The translations under genes were made by a program, and so were the position numbers. The notes beneath the pieces were generated by a model that worked only from the letters and a program-made list of their open reading frames with translations, did no database searches and was not told where the DNA came from. From NCBI GenBank assembly GCA_005656395.1, contig SRSI01000077.1, forward strand, positions 124,001-188,000: a stretch of DNA of 64,000 bases, read 5' to 3'. Of this stretch, positions 1-12,395 are shown in pieces; the stretch's first letter is position 1, and each line of letters starts with the position of its first letter. Source of the stretch: Strongyloides papillosus. Its lineage: Eukaryota > Nematoda > Chromadorea > Rhabditida > Strongyloididae.

Positions 1-90
1 TATAATAAATTCTAAATAAAAATATGGTGTCAAAATACCAGATCTAATTTGAACTACAATACTGCCTCTTGAAGTAATATTATCTTCCAT
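1..90 (-). CDS. Possible N-terminal fragment of a membrane protein, cut by window edge
   Basis: An ATG at 88-90 on the minus strand opens a frame that stays open to the left edge of the window, giving 30 residues that begin MEDNITSRGS and become hydrophobic near the edge (TPYFYLEFII). A short polar N-terminus with an NIT glycosylation motif followed by the start of a hydrophobic helix would fit another seven-helix receptor like the one at 684-1672, on the same strand. Too little is visible to name a family, and a chance ORF cannot be excluded. Confidence 0.35.
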   Translation of the reverse strand, partial: MEDNITSRGSIVVQIRSGILTPYFYLEFII

Positions 91-683
91 ATCCAAAATG
101 TACCAAAATGTAAGATTTATATATTTTGTCTTTTTAAATACCAATGTAATTTAAAAAAAATTAATGTATTTATGATTATAACTATTTATTATGTTTAAAT
201 CTATAAGAAAAATTCACATTGATATTATCTACAAAATTATATTATTATTAAAAATTCATTAAAATTGCTAATACAATTTTTTTTTAAAATTCTTGATGAG
301 GAAATTACTGCAAATTAAAATAGTTGAAAAAATAAATATTTCATTACATCAATTAAATATTAACATTTTATTTATTTATTTGATATTAAAATTAATATGA
401 TTATGATGTAAAATTATATTTTAATTTTTTCCACCTGTATCATTTTTAATATTTTTAGCATTCATAAAAGTATCATGATAATTATAAAAGAAATTTATTG
501 GAAGTGTTTTTTAATTTAAATATCCCATGGCATGTTAATATATGAAAAATATTATAGCTTGATTATTTATTAAATTTGAATTATTTATGATGGAACTGAA
601 AATAGATTGCAAATAAAATAATAAAGCTTCTTTCAGCTCAAATTTTTTGAAAAAGCAAGTCTGTCATAATTTTTAAAAGTATA
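91..683. other. Intergenic, no gene seen
   Basis: A+T-rich spacer between the edge fragment and the receptor gene. No coding-like frame, RNA gene or repeat was recognised. Confidence 0.6.
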
Positions 684-1672
684 TTAATTAACTATAGCTT
701 TTGATGTTGAAAGTTTAATTGAAATTTTGTTCTTTATACATAAAAGCTTCTTAAAGTATGTTCGATACATTTTAATAAAAAGTACCAATATTATTGGAGA
801 AAATATAGCATAACCTTTTTCAAGAAGTAAAAGCAAAAGTTCAGCAAAATTAGAAGAAATATTTCCTAAAAAATTTAAATTATCTTTTTTTGATCTAGAA
901 CATACTTTGAAACTTTAAATAAAAATATATATTTACATACAAATTAGAAATTAATGGGATTATTGTATGAAATATAATATTAATTGTCAGGGCTATTTCA
1001 TTTATAGAATTCTTCCTTGATGAAACAGATTTTATTCTATCATTTTTTATTTTTTTGATAATTAACACATTTAATATTAAGCTTATTGTGGATGCAATTA
1101 TTTGAGGCATCATATCAAACCAAGCAAACACATCGTCTTCTAATGAACCATAAGAATAGTAAGAACTAAATTGTGAATTTTTAAATATCAATTTTGAAAA
1201 AAAGAGAGCATGAATCAAGCAAATAAAATTAAAGAAAACAATTAATATTGAAACAGTTATATTCTCAAAAATGGATACTTTTCTATTATATACAATAAGC
1301 ATGAATCTCCAATATGTTATTATTACAGGAACCAATGCATAAAAAATTATACAGAAATAAATTAAATTGTTCAAAAAATGTTGATATTATAATCACAGTT
1401 GTTAATTTGTATGTATAGATTATGTAACAAAAAATATATCGTATAATTCTAAAAAAATAAAAAAGGAAACCAGAGAAACACTGTAAAACAATAATATTTT
1501 TAACTCCTTTAGAACTTTTGAATGGTTCTAATAAAACTGTAAGAAATATAATTGATAAATTTATTATCACAGATATAGAAGGTATAATAGCGTCATCAAA
1601 AACACTGCTTTGTAAATATTTGCCACTTGTTGATACTATTATTTCATAACGATTTGTAGCATTTAAATTCAT
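684..1672 (-). pseudogene. Seven-helix chemoreceptor-like gene with one frameshift
   Basis: Two exons are visible. The first runs from ATG at 1672 to about 906, followed by a GTATGT donor. The last runs 865-684 after a TTTTTTAG acceptor and carries a seventh hydrophobic helix (GYAIFSPIILVLFIKMY) and stop. About seven hydrophobic segments occur in order over some 315 residues, the size of a nematode serpentine chemoreceptor. The open frame breaks once, near 1375, at a six-base A run (plus strand): removing one base joins the two frames through ISTFLNNLIYFCIIFYAL and makes the total an exact multiple of three. I therefore read it as one gene with a one-base indel, either an assembly error or a recent pseudogene. 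The chemoreceptor family (str, sra, srx and so on) could not be assigned. Membrane location is inferred from the helices. Confidence 0.6.
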
Positions 1673-2398
1673 TCTTAAAAATTAATTTTGTTTCGTATTT
1701 AATCACATCCAGGTAAAAAAAATTACCAAATAAGTTAAATAAGAAAACCAATTAGATAATGTAATAATGTTATAAAAATTTGATATTACAATACTTTTAA
1801 TATAATAATTATTACAAAAAACGTTTAATTTTATTAATAACCAATTATATTTAATTATGCATTTAAAAATTATTTTTTTAGGCGTTATTATAATATTACA
1901 GAACAAAATTCACCAACTTAAGCTTTAATTAAACAACATATTTAGTCATTATTTTAACCATATAAATAGACATATTATAATAGTTGTAATTGAAAATACA
2001 TAATAAATTCCATCACATTTATTAATTTAAAAATAATTAGATTATGGTTTTTATATATTAATTTGTGTCTAAAATTTGTCATATAACTGTATTCTTGGAA
2101 AAAGTTTTTTTTTTACTTATTTGGTAGGAAAAAATTTGCAATAGGCCCGTAATTAAATTATTTAATTAACTATACTCTTAATATTTTAAATATATACATT
2201 TAATAGTAATTTAAGTAAAAATAGTTAAATATAGAGTGAAATTCCTGGAAAAGAAAGTATTAAAAAAATATATTTTCAATTTATTATATATGTATAAAAT
2301 TATGAATGTTATAATGTTAGTTATAAAATTTTAGAGCAATTATTTATTGCTAAATGAATACTTTAAATCATTATATAAAATAGATATATCTATCTATG
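1673..2398. other. Intergenic, no gene seen
   Basis: A+T-rich spacer. A short minus-strand frame at 1703-1906 is low-complexity Ile/Asn/Tyr and looks like chance. Confidence 0.6.
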
Positions 2399-3567
2399 TT
2401 ATTTTTTTGATTTATCTCTTTTACTCGGTATTGAACTTCTAATTTTTACATTTTTTAAACGATCTTCTTTAAAATCATTGTATATATTGAGATACTTTAC
2501 CATTGAAGGAGCATTTTTATTAATTTCTTCTTCCCAATCATATTTGTCATCAAATGTATATCCAGAATTTTTCAGGCAATCCAATAACCCTTTGTAAATT
2601 TCTTCGTAATTTGGACGGTTTTCTGGTGTCTTATATGAAATTATATCTAAATTTATAATTGATTTTTCTAATTCACTTGGTAACAATTTAATGATGCATG
2701 TTGATAAATAATTCTTTTTAACTTCTTCCAATTCGTCATTACTAACATTAGACCATGGTAATTCGGAACGCATTTCTGTTAGTGTAAAAAGAAGACTCCA
2801 AATATCATCGACACGCATTTGCTCTTTATCATAATGCATAGTCATTGAACAATATCTTTCTGTACCTCGAAAGTCAACACGTTTTCTTGGTTGCCTATAT
2901 TTAACTTTGCCCTTATCATCTTTAATAATATACTGTCTTGCTAATCCAAAATCTATAAGATGGATGAATCGACAACGCCTAGAATCATTAATATGTCCAA
3001 TTACAAAGTTTGCTGGTTTTAAATCACGATGTATGAAACCAATTTCATGGAGTTGTTTAATAGCATATAATGATTGAATTGCAACTCTGGCCCATGTACC
3101 GTCAGTAAATTTATTATTTGGTACTATTTTAAGAAGTTGTTTTAGACTTTTACCTAATAATGTCATGAATATATAACTGTACTTGGATCTCCGATTAGCT
3201 ACGAATATTTTTCCAAATTGTTCTGAATTACCAAAGTCTGCAGCAATTTTTTGAGAATTATAACTTCCATTTTCAATCCACAACCTCCTTCAGTAAAATT
3301 TGACTCAGCTTTAACAACACAATACTCTTTAAGCTCATTTTCAGGGATAGATGAAATATCAAAATTATGATCTATCTGAACCTTTTTTTTCTTGTATTTA
3401 CGTGCTAAATATACAGATCCAAATCCACCTTCGTCAATTTTGCTAATAACTACGTAATCCTTTAATAACCTCCCTGTTAAATCTGGTATGTTTGTAGGAT
3501 CATCAGGAGAAATGGTAACCGAAGTTTTTGAAGTATTGGATGTTGGTGCAGTTGACTTTATAGACAT
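2399..3567 (-). pseudogene. Casein kinase 1-type protein kinase (nematode CK1/TTBK-like), one frameshift
   Basis: Predicted Ser/Thr kinase of the CK1 superfamily, which is strongly expanded in nematodes. Visible in order: Gly-rich loop DEGGFGSVYLA, the ATP lysine in VVKAES, the CK1-like LKMEV segment, IFMTLLGKSL at the hinge, catalytic loop HRDLKPANF, DFG in LIDFGLARQY, and the CK1 substitute for APE (GTERYCS) followed by DDIWSLLFTLTEM. The C-terminal tail is Lys/Ser-rich. The frame changes once, near 3250, at a six-base T run (plus strand). Adding one base reads LKMEVIILKKIAADFG and gives exactly 1170 nt (389 residues). All catalytic residues are kept, so either a base is missing from the sequence or the gene is very recently dead. 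No intron is needed. Its substrate cannot be inferred. Confidence 0.75.
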
Positions 3568-3921
3568 TATTTGTACATGTAATTTTCTTTTTAGATATAT
3601 TATATATACTTAAATCATATCATTAATTTTAAATATTTCATGATTAAATTTAAAAATATTAATTAATATATTATTAATTGATGTACTATAATGCAAATAA
3701 TTTTATACACATAAAAGTGTTATTCCTAAAAAAATTTCCTTATTAATCATCAAAAATATAAAATAAACTTAATATATATTTATTTTTCTAATTTTATTAA
3801 AATTTGAATTATCTTTTGAAGTAACCATTACTTTTGTATTAAAATATTTAAATAACATAAGTATATTGGGACGAAAAATGAATAATTATTCATTTAAAAA
3901 TTTATTTTTTAAATGTGGAAT
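3568..3921. other. Intergenic, no gene seen
   Basis: Spacer upstream of the kinase and downstream of the ferroportin gene; it should hold the kinase promoter. No distinct motif was recognised. Confidence 0.55.
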
Positions 3922-5470
3922 TTAAAATTTATATAGATGCATTATGTAAAATACTAAAGCACAAAATAATTCCATCATTGATAAAATGATAAAGAAACCA
4001 AAATCTTTTGGATCTGGGAAAAGAAACAAAAGTCCTGCACTAAATAATGTACTTGTATAACTTAAAGATGTGTGAATTCCAAATAGTTCACTTCGATTTT
4101 CTTCTTCAATCATTTGTTGCATTTGTTGGTTAACTGATGCATCGGCGATGAATAGTCCAAATCTTGATAATGTTATACCAATAATAAATGTATATATACT
4201 GTAGTTAATAGCAGATGAATTTGAAGAAAAAATATTGTATTTAAATATACTTCCTGGAAGGAATATTGAAATAAATGATGGTATCAAAAAGGCTTGTTGC
4301 ATCTAAAATGTTATATTTTTAAAACACACAAATTTACTTACAAGAAATCCAATCAGACCTGTCTTTTTTAGACCAAAATACTTATTAAACAATGGATATA
4401 ATGATGTCCCAATTAAAGCAAAAACTGAACCAATACACCTGAATGCATTTAGTGTTTTTTCAGAGACATTATTGAATGTTATATAAGTTATTGAAACTCC
4501 ACTAAGTTGCAATATATTCATATATGTTAGTGATAAAGCAATTGCTACATAAGCAATACGATGTTTCAGAAATTTAACAATTTTAATTGAACTTCCACTT
4601 TTCAATTTTTCATTATTTTTATTCTCATCAATATTGGACTCGCAAGTATTTTTTAATTTTTCTTTTTCATGTGACGTTATTTTAATTCTCTTTAATTTTC
4701 CAACATTTATATAAATATAGTTTAAAAATATATATATAATAATCCACATGCATGTATTAAATATACAAAATACAGCTGAAGCCATTTGATAATTTAAATA
4801 ATTCATAACAAATCCTGTTATAATTGGTTCAATGATAAAGGAAATTTGGTAAATTAAAGCACTAACTGTATTATAATATGTTAATCTTTGATTATTTTCA
4901 TATGATTGTGAAGTTAATGTATGAATGTTAATTCTTTTTCTTTCGAATTCTTCTGATAAAATTACAACCCAATCTTTTGTTAGAAAAAGTCGTAATAAGT
5001 TGTAGAAAAATGATGCACTAGAAGTTGTGATAACAGAAATAAGTAAACTTAAATAACAATTATTTGATATATCATTAACCTTATTTTCATTAAAATGTTT
5101 AAACTTATAAGCAGAATTGATAGCCATACATGAAAAATACTTAACATGACGATTATACTTAACAAGACTTTTACACCTACAAATATCATATATTATTTAT
5201 TTTTTAAAAATAACATACTATATATTCTACAATGCCTATCTAACCAAGCACCTCCATAACCAGAAAATATCATCAACGTTAATGATTCAACTGCCATATA
5301 AATAGACATCAAACGAAACTGCCCAAAATCTGACAAAACATAAGTTTGAACAAACCACCATAATCTGTCGGTCTAAATTATATTATTAGTAGTATAATAA
5401 TTTTACACACCAGAACTAATAAAGCAAATGATACAAAGAAAATCCCATCAATTTTGTGTTGTTTTTTCAT
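3922..5470 (-). CDS. Ferroportin-like iron exporter (SLC40 family)
   Basis: Multi-pass transporter of the SLC40 family, whose known members export ferrous iron across the plasma membrane. I reconstruct five exons: 5470-5411, 5372-5219, 5176-5080, 5047-4342 and 4302-3922. Together they make 1398 nt, or 465 residues. Family landmarks: YGGAWLDRHCR after helix 2 (cf. GDWVDKNAR), LTKDWVVIL (cf. QRDWIVVV), a GLKKTGLIGFL turn, SRFGLFIADASVNQQMQQ (cf. ARVGLWSFDLTVTQLLQ) and a C-terminal PDPKDFGFFIILS helix. The protein is shorter than the human one (571), mainly in the loops and tail. One intron (5048-5079) would be only 32 nt. The gene lies about 300 nt downstream of the CINP-like gene on the same strand. 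It is intact, unlike most neighbours. Confidence 0.85.
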
Positions 5471-5767
5471 TTTACTTTTCAATAATAAAATTTTATTATT
5501 TAGGTAACAATCGAAAATTCTATATTAGAAATTTATAGCATATTTTTTGATCAACTTATATTTTATTGTATTATTAGAGTTTTCAATATGATTTTGCATA
5601 AAATTACCATTTTTAATATTAGATTGAGATTTTAAAAAATTCTCCCTCACATTAGCAAAGGTATAATATATAGATCATATCAATTGTACTTCCTACTGAA
5701 ACTTATCACAATAGTATTTTACCCTGCACATATGGAAATATTACAATGATTTTATTTATATCAAAAG

Positions 5768-6439
5768 TTAAATAGCTATAGAATATAATCTATTAATTAA
5801 AGAATAATCTATAAAAACATAATGCTTCCACGCTGCTAATAATCCAATGCTAATATCATTAGTATGATCAGAAGTATATGCAATATCTTTTAATGCTGTT
5901 GTCTTAAAACTTAATTCATCCTTTATGCATTTTAAAAATATTGGAAAAACTACTTTAGCTTCATTAATTTTGTGACTCAATAATAACCTATCACTGTCAA
6001 GCATATTTTCCATGTAGTGATTAATATCAATTTTCTTTACTTTGTCAACAAGTCGTTCAAACTTTGATATTAGATGTGGAAATTTAACTTCAACAACGTG
6101 GCATAAAGATTCTGAGTTTTTTAAAATTGATTTATTCAATTGATCTAAAGTTTTTAATGACTTGTCTTCCGTTGCCATAATCGAACCTTCATGTTTTTTC
6201 GATGTGTTTTTATATAGTTCGGATGATCTTAGATTTCTAGAATTTACCAATCGTGTTAGCACTTCATAACTGGATTCATTTAATTCATCAAAATTTATAT
6301 ACAAATTCCAAAATTCAACACACATATCGTTAACATTTCTCAACATCACCTTAAAAATAAAATTTCTAGATTAAATAATATGCCTTACATCTTCATATCT
6401 TTTTGTAACAGGTAATTCTCGTAATGATGGTACAGCCAT
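5768..6439 (-). CDS. CINP-like protein (CDK2-interacting protein family)
   Basis: Two exons, 6439-6389 and 6349-5768, separated by a 39-nt intron (GTAAGG ... TTTAAG), code for 210 residues; human CINP has 212. Matches to that family as I remember it are the N-terminal VNDMCVEFWNLYINFDELNE (cf. KDNAADWHNLILKWETLND) and the C-terminal IKDELSFKTTALKDIAYTSD plus ISIGLLAAWKHYVFID (cf. MYRKELLLKRTVAKELAHTGD, YLSMWLHQPYVESD). CINP binds CDK2 and Cdc7 and takes part in replication and checkpoint signalling; a related role here is inference. Start chosen at the ATG of the short first exon. The frame is intact, with no frameshifts. Ferroportin follows about 300 nt downstream on the same strand, so an operon is possible. 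Confidence 0.72.
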
Positions 6440-6854
6440 TATGAAAAAATATTAAATTGTAATTTTTTATTTATAAACTTTTTGTAAAAAAACTTTTAAA
6501 TATTTTGAAATTTAAATTTACGAGTATAATTGGAATAGTGTGTCCTATATTTAAATATTTAATTTATCTTTGTAATAAAAAAGTTTTTTAAAAACATTAG
6601 AAAATATTGGTAATTTAAAATTTGCATTACTAAGAATTCCTTAAACATGGAAAAAACAAGTAGTTTATCTTACATATAATAAAAATTTTTAAAAATAGAG
6701 TTTTACAGCGTACTTTATTGAAGAATTTTGTTGTAATAAACAAAAATTATTAAAATTTAAAAATATTTTTTATGACTTATTAGTAATTATTATTTTTCAT
6801 CCATATTATTAAAATTTACACATATTTTTTTTCAAAACTTAAGTATAATTTCCA
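6440..6854. other. Intergenic, no gene seen
   Basis: Spacer between the phosphatase 3' end and the CINP-like start; probably contains the CINP-like promoter. Nothing distinct seen. Confidence 0.55.
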
Positions 6855-9800
6855 TTACATCTGAGATTCGAAAACAATCCTTTCATCAATTTTATCTTCT
6901 GTCTCAATAATATCCGTAAATAATTTTTTTAATGTTATTAAAAGCATTTTTATCATATAGATAAATATCCGGAAAACAATAATGTGCTACAGCGAGTAGT
7001 GCAATAAGAAATTGTTGACGTGTTTGAACGGCATCTAATCTATGCTGACGGAGTATGGTAAGATCTTGAATTGGATTAAATTCACGATCTTCGGATAGAT
7101 TGTCCATCATATATAGAGCATAAGCAACTGTACCAGTTTTACCAATACCATTATTACAATGAATAACTAATGGACGATCATTTGCCTCATCTAATCCATA
7201 AAGTTTCATGTCACATAATATAGTATGGTCTGATGGTGTACCTAAAATGAAACAATTTTTTATTTTTCAATTTTTTTTAAAATATAACATACTTTTTTTA
7301 TCCGGCCAATCTTTAAATCGTAATAACATAAATGTTACCTCCGGAAGACTTCGATTATCAGAATTGTAGATAAAATAATATGAAACATCAATACCTTTCT
7401 CAAAGTCAACATATTTATCTGTTTGTCCTAGTACATAATTACCATACGTCATTTTTCACTATTTATTGGCCAATATCTATCAAATTTTCATTATCTTTCT
7501 TTCCTTCACAATTATTAATAGCAATTATAACAGCTACATTATTTTTATAAAGCAAATCAATGTAAGCATTAAACATATTCTCCATTGGTGCCTAGAATGT
7601 TAGTAATTTTATTTTTTTAAAAGTAATAACCTTACTTGCATCATAATAAGACGCCGTTTTATATTTTTTCCATTTGTGTAAATCATATCATTACTCATAG
7701 CTATTGTATCAAATGGATTATTTATATTGTTGATATATTATAATCTACAGCATGTTCATCTAAACAATTGATTTCTGGATACCGATTTCTACTCATTTCT
7801 CTTTGTGAACCCTTGATGTACTTTTTTTCGTAAGAGTTTAGTTTTATTGTGCGTTTACACTTCTCTTTTATTTCGTCTTCATTAAGTCTTCCTGCTTTAT
7901 CAGCCATATTTACTAAACAATTCAAATTATTAAAATCCAAACTAACAAAAACTTCAGTGGATTTTTGTATCTAATTGCATTCTTTGTTGTAAAATCATAT
8001 TTTCCATGAATAAATGTATTAAATTTTTCCGTATATTTAGAGAAATCTTCACTCTCTAGTAAATATTTTTTCTCTACAAAATATTGAATAATAGAGAAGA
8101 TTAAGAATACAAATTCGTTTGTTGAAATAAAGCCACCATATTTTGATTTCTAATCATTTTAATAACCTCCATTGGTTCATTAAAATCTTTATTATTAGTA
8201 AAGGATTCGACAATTCCGGCAAAAAAAGCAAATAAAAAAGTTCTTGACCCATTTAAGTTACCAGAATGAACAAGGACAGTAGATGTTTCAGCAATATAAG
8301 ATACTTCTTCATATAATTTTACTAATTCTTGAAAATTTTCAGGTACTGTATTTTCTTTCCAATTATTAACGTAAAAAATTGTCAGTGGTACTTTTATGTT
8401 GTCATTTTTACTGATATAAAAATTCAAAACAATAGAATTTGCCGTTAAAGTTTCTTTTTCACTATAATTAATTATATTAATATTACCATAAGTGCATTCT
8501 TTCAATGACCAATAAACTTCAAATGATTCTAGATAATTTTCATGTTTATTATATCCAAAAGCAATAATAACTCTAACTTTTCCTCGTATATCATTTCCCA
8601 AAATTGTGGAATCATATTTTTAGTAGGTGGCTGAAAATATTAAAATAAGTAAATTTTAATAGATTAAAGGAAACCTTACTTCTGACAATATATATTTTCT
8701 TGATGGAGAAACTGATGTAACATAATTAGCCGATATTTTTTTTGGATGTACTAATTGGGATTTAACTAATGTATCATTATTAGTACAATCTGAAAGATCT
8801 TTTGTAAGTTGACCACCAGAAATAGCTATTTTAGCTATCCTATCTACAACATCTTCAGGAATATACTGTTCTTTCTTGAGTATATTAGCGTATTCTTTAA
8901 AATCAAGGCTTTGAATTTTCTTCCAATATTTATAAATATTTGAGTGAATTTTCCTCTGCTTTTTTTTATTTATATACATTTTAATTTTTTTCCTATTGAT
9001 TAATATTATTGTAATAATTATTACGGTAGCTAAAAAAATAATTATTGAAATTGTAATGACTACAATAATAATTTTTCTTTGATTATTTGTATGGTTAAAA
9101 TTTTTATTTTTATATTCTTTGAAAGTTGTCTGTAGTATATAAAAGCCATTATCAGGAGTGTAGTACATACATTGAAGTACTCCATTGTAAGTCTCATTTG
9201 TAAAAGTAACAGAATTTTTGAAAGTTCAAAATTGTATTTCTTGTTATTGTATATGTTTTTCAAGTCCACTAATTTAATTTCTAATTGTCCAAATTTATTG
9301 TATGAAGAAATCCAAAACTTATTTTATCTGTCGAACAATTTGGTTTGATTTAAAGATTTACTGTCATTATTTATAATTTCTGGTAACTCTTCTACATGAT
9401 TTTTCTTCATTGGTCCAAAATAAAAATTTTGAAATGAAAGATTTCCACCATTTTCATTAATACAATAATCACAATTATATTCAATGCGGAGTAATGTATA
9501 TCCTTCTACTGTAATGCTTCGATTAAAAAGCTTTTTTATTTCCAATTTCATTTAATGATCCATCCTCGTTAAACTGAAGTTTTGTGATATTAACTTTCTC
9601 ATAAGAATAAAAATTTTTATTTTCTTTTGGATCTGGTACGACAAGATTTATATCAAATTTTTCCTCTTTAAATTCTTTTTTTTATAATTACAAACTTTTC
9701 ATTTTTCGAAATAACATCTTGATTTTTTAGAGATCTTATTTCAATGTTAGGAAGTATGTGATATGGAGCATAAATTACACATGGTTCTGAAATCACATAA

Positions 9801-10389
9801 TCATTAATACTAGTATTTTGATTAAACACATATATTAAATCATCTTTATAAACTGAATTTAAACTATTATTACTCATTTGAATAATATTTTCATTCTTGT
9901 TTTTTATTAAAATTGTATAATTACCAGTATTACCACATTCATTTTTTATATATTTTTTTAAAAGTTATATTTAGTTGCTTGATTGATATAGTTGAATTTA
10001 ATAACCACGTCAATTTATAAGTCCAATTAACTTCATTCTGGGTATTATTTAACTTTAATTTTCCACAACTAATTTCTTCTTCTTTTTTATATGACAAACC
10101 ATTTAAATGGTAAATCCATACAAATTCTTTGAGTTTTCGAAGATAATAGTTTATATTCTTCATCCGGATTTATTGAAAAGCTACCACCTTCTTCATTTCC
10201 ATAATCCGAGCCAGGACATTTCAGTATAATCAAATCTGTGTTAGTCGTTATATTTATAATTTTTGGAAATTCCATAATTACTTGAATTAAGAGATTGACG
10301 TAAAGATGTCTATTTGTAGTGTTTCTCAATTGTATATATAGAAAGAAATTAATTAAAATTTTTACAAAAATAATATTATATCGACTCAT
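6855..10389 (-). pseudogene. Receptor-type protein tyrosine phosphatase with two PTP domains, about a dozen frameshifts
   Basis: Begins with a signal-peptide-like MSRYNIIFVKILINFFLYI, then about 400 residues of Asn-rich extracellular sequence with scattered Cys, one helix near 9060-8990 (IIIFLATVIIITIILI) and two cytoplasmic PTP domains. Introns: 8679-8631, 7635-7592, 7292-7242. The first PTP domain (FWEMIYEEK; about 8630-8100) has VHSGNLNGSRTF in place of HC(x)5R, so its nucleophile Cys is Ser. The second has NRYPEI, RYWP, an intact WPD loop (FKDWPDKK) and IHCNNGIGKTG: Cys kept, Arg changed to Lys. The frame changes about a dozen times (near 10140, 9945, 9675, 9535, 9340, 9270, 9225, 8570, 8120, 7965, 7735, 7470, 7455, 6925), nearly always at short A/T runs, while splice sites and family motifs survive. 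The 3' end is 6855 if the last run is one base shorter, otherwise 6904. Total fits about 1130 residues. Confidence 0.75.
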
Positions 10390-12395
10390 TATTATAAAAA
10401 AAAATATAAATTTCTGTATAAAAGAATCTTATTTATGAAAAAATAATATTTGAATATATAAGTATGCATTAATAATCAAAAATGAATTAAATTTATCAGT
10501 TATATCAAAAAATTTATTCATTTTTAATAATAAGAATATTATTTAAAAACAGAATTATTATAATTAAAAGAAAACTCGTACCGTTATACTGTTTATTAAG
10601 AGGAAATTAAAATATTTAGAAAATTCCTTTTTGAAACAATTCAAATTTAATGCGAAAAAATATAGAAAAATCTTGGAAATTTCCGGTAAGATGTAAAAAT
10701 GTCCTAATATTCAATAACAAAATGTATTTGATTTTTAAAATTCAATAAAGATAATAGCTTCAGCATATCCTTCAAATTATGTAAACATTTGTAGATCTCA
10801 AATATTATCAATATTAACTTTGATTAATGAGTATATTCCTTTTTCTTATACATTTTAATACAATATTATAGTACTATTATTCTTAAGCTAGAAAGTTTCA
10901 AGTATAAAATTGAATAAAATATTAGAAAATTAGAACTTTTTCATTGATTCTTTGTAAAAATTTATATCTAATATAGTGCCATATATAGATTTTGTTTGTT
11001 AGATAACAATATAAATATTTGATTTTTGCATAATTCTATCACAATGTCTTAACTGTTATGTTTCTTATTTGTCATTTTAGCTTCAAATATTGTTACCAAC
11101 ACGTACTGAAACGTGGCTTCAATTAAGTGACGTTTTTCTTCTGTTTCTAAAAATATCAACTAAACAATGTTTTATGTTAATATGAAAGCTAATACAAATT
11201 TTAACTTGAGGTAAACTGACCAAATTACTTACGTTGCGATATCAATAGTTTCCCGTGCAACGTTCATTTTTCGCTGCCAAGGCTTTATAAAAAAATGAAC
11301 TATACACCACAAATCTTGAAAATATCCTATTTTCGCGTAATAAACAATGTGTCATGACATACTACGACGAGTTTTCCCTTTCCACAAATTTCTGTATATC
11401 AGATCTTATAAATTTTTGGATTTTGGATCACAAAAGTACAAATGAATACGATATTTTTCTATTAGAAAAAAAGTATAAAAACCCCATTTTTAGATCATCA
11501 TTTATAGGACCTTATTTTGAGATGAGATATTAAAAATCCAATTAAACTAACTCCGGTAAACCAACGTGTTTCATTAATAACAGACAATTTGATACAGTCG
11601 TTTCAATTGAACTAAATCCTTTGAAATTATTAATAATATTACTGAGAGAACAAAAATAAATTTGGATGCACTGTCCATCTATTTTTTTTGAAACCCATCA
11701 CTGAATACATTAAAGTGTGTTTCATCGGAAACAAGGTTTTAAGAAATACAACTTCAATAACATTTTCAATATATTAATGCGGTTAATAGGTTATTAATTA
11801 TGCTTTGACAAATATAATTCTTTTTCAACTAGAAAAATCTATTCATCATTTTTATTCACATTTTTATGTACTTCAACATATACCAGAGCACGTTTAAAAC
11901 TGATGACAAAATATATTTGATATCTTTTTTAATTTTGATAGACAATTTTATTATAAGTATCTGAATTATTATTTTACCTATTAAAAGTTTGCTGCTAAAT
12001 ATTAGAAAATTTTATTTTTTTTAATTCTGAAAACAAAGTATTATTATTCTTACTGAATTTCTTGTGTTACCTTAATAAGAGTTGTTTTGTTTAAAAAACA
12101 AACAAAATAAATCTTTTACTTATGTATAAATTTTACACTAATTCACAAAAATATCTTTTATTTTCATTTTTGGGACAACGCACTCTAAAATTTTGTTATT
12201 ATAAAAGATGATTGTATCTATTTTAATCAAAATACTTTTGATTCAAAAAAAATAAAATTATTTTGATCAATTACACGAAAGATGAATGAACATTTATTTT
12301 ATTGTAAAGAATTTTCTATATGTTTTAGATTTAGATTATTATATTTTCATAGTATATATTATATACGATATTTTACTACTATTTTTTATTTCTAG
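10390..12395. other. Intergenic with possible degraded coding island
   Basis: Mostly A+T-rich spacer. Between about 11050 and 11760 the minus strand has short frames with less biased composition, such as PWQRKMNVARETIDIA before a GTAAGT donor and EEKRHLIEATFQYVLVTI after a TTTTTAG acceptor. They do not join in frame and I recognise no family. See findings. Confidence 0.45.

Noticed and set aside
1703..1906. Minus-strand 67-codon frame
   Set aside because: Low-complexity Ile/Asn/Tyr sequence with no domain, start context or neighbouring exon; expected by chance in such A+T-rich DNA.
5080..5127. Ferroportin start at the ATG near 5125
   Set aside because: Upstream exons supply the conserved first helices and a different frame that splices precisely into the 5047 exon.
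6904..10389. Nine separate small genes in the phosphatase region
   Set aside because: The pieces lie in order on one strand and together give signal peptide, ectodomain, one helix and two PTP domains, so one broken gene explains them better.
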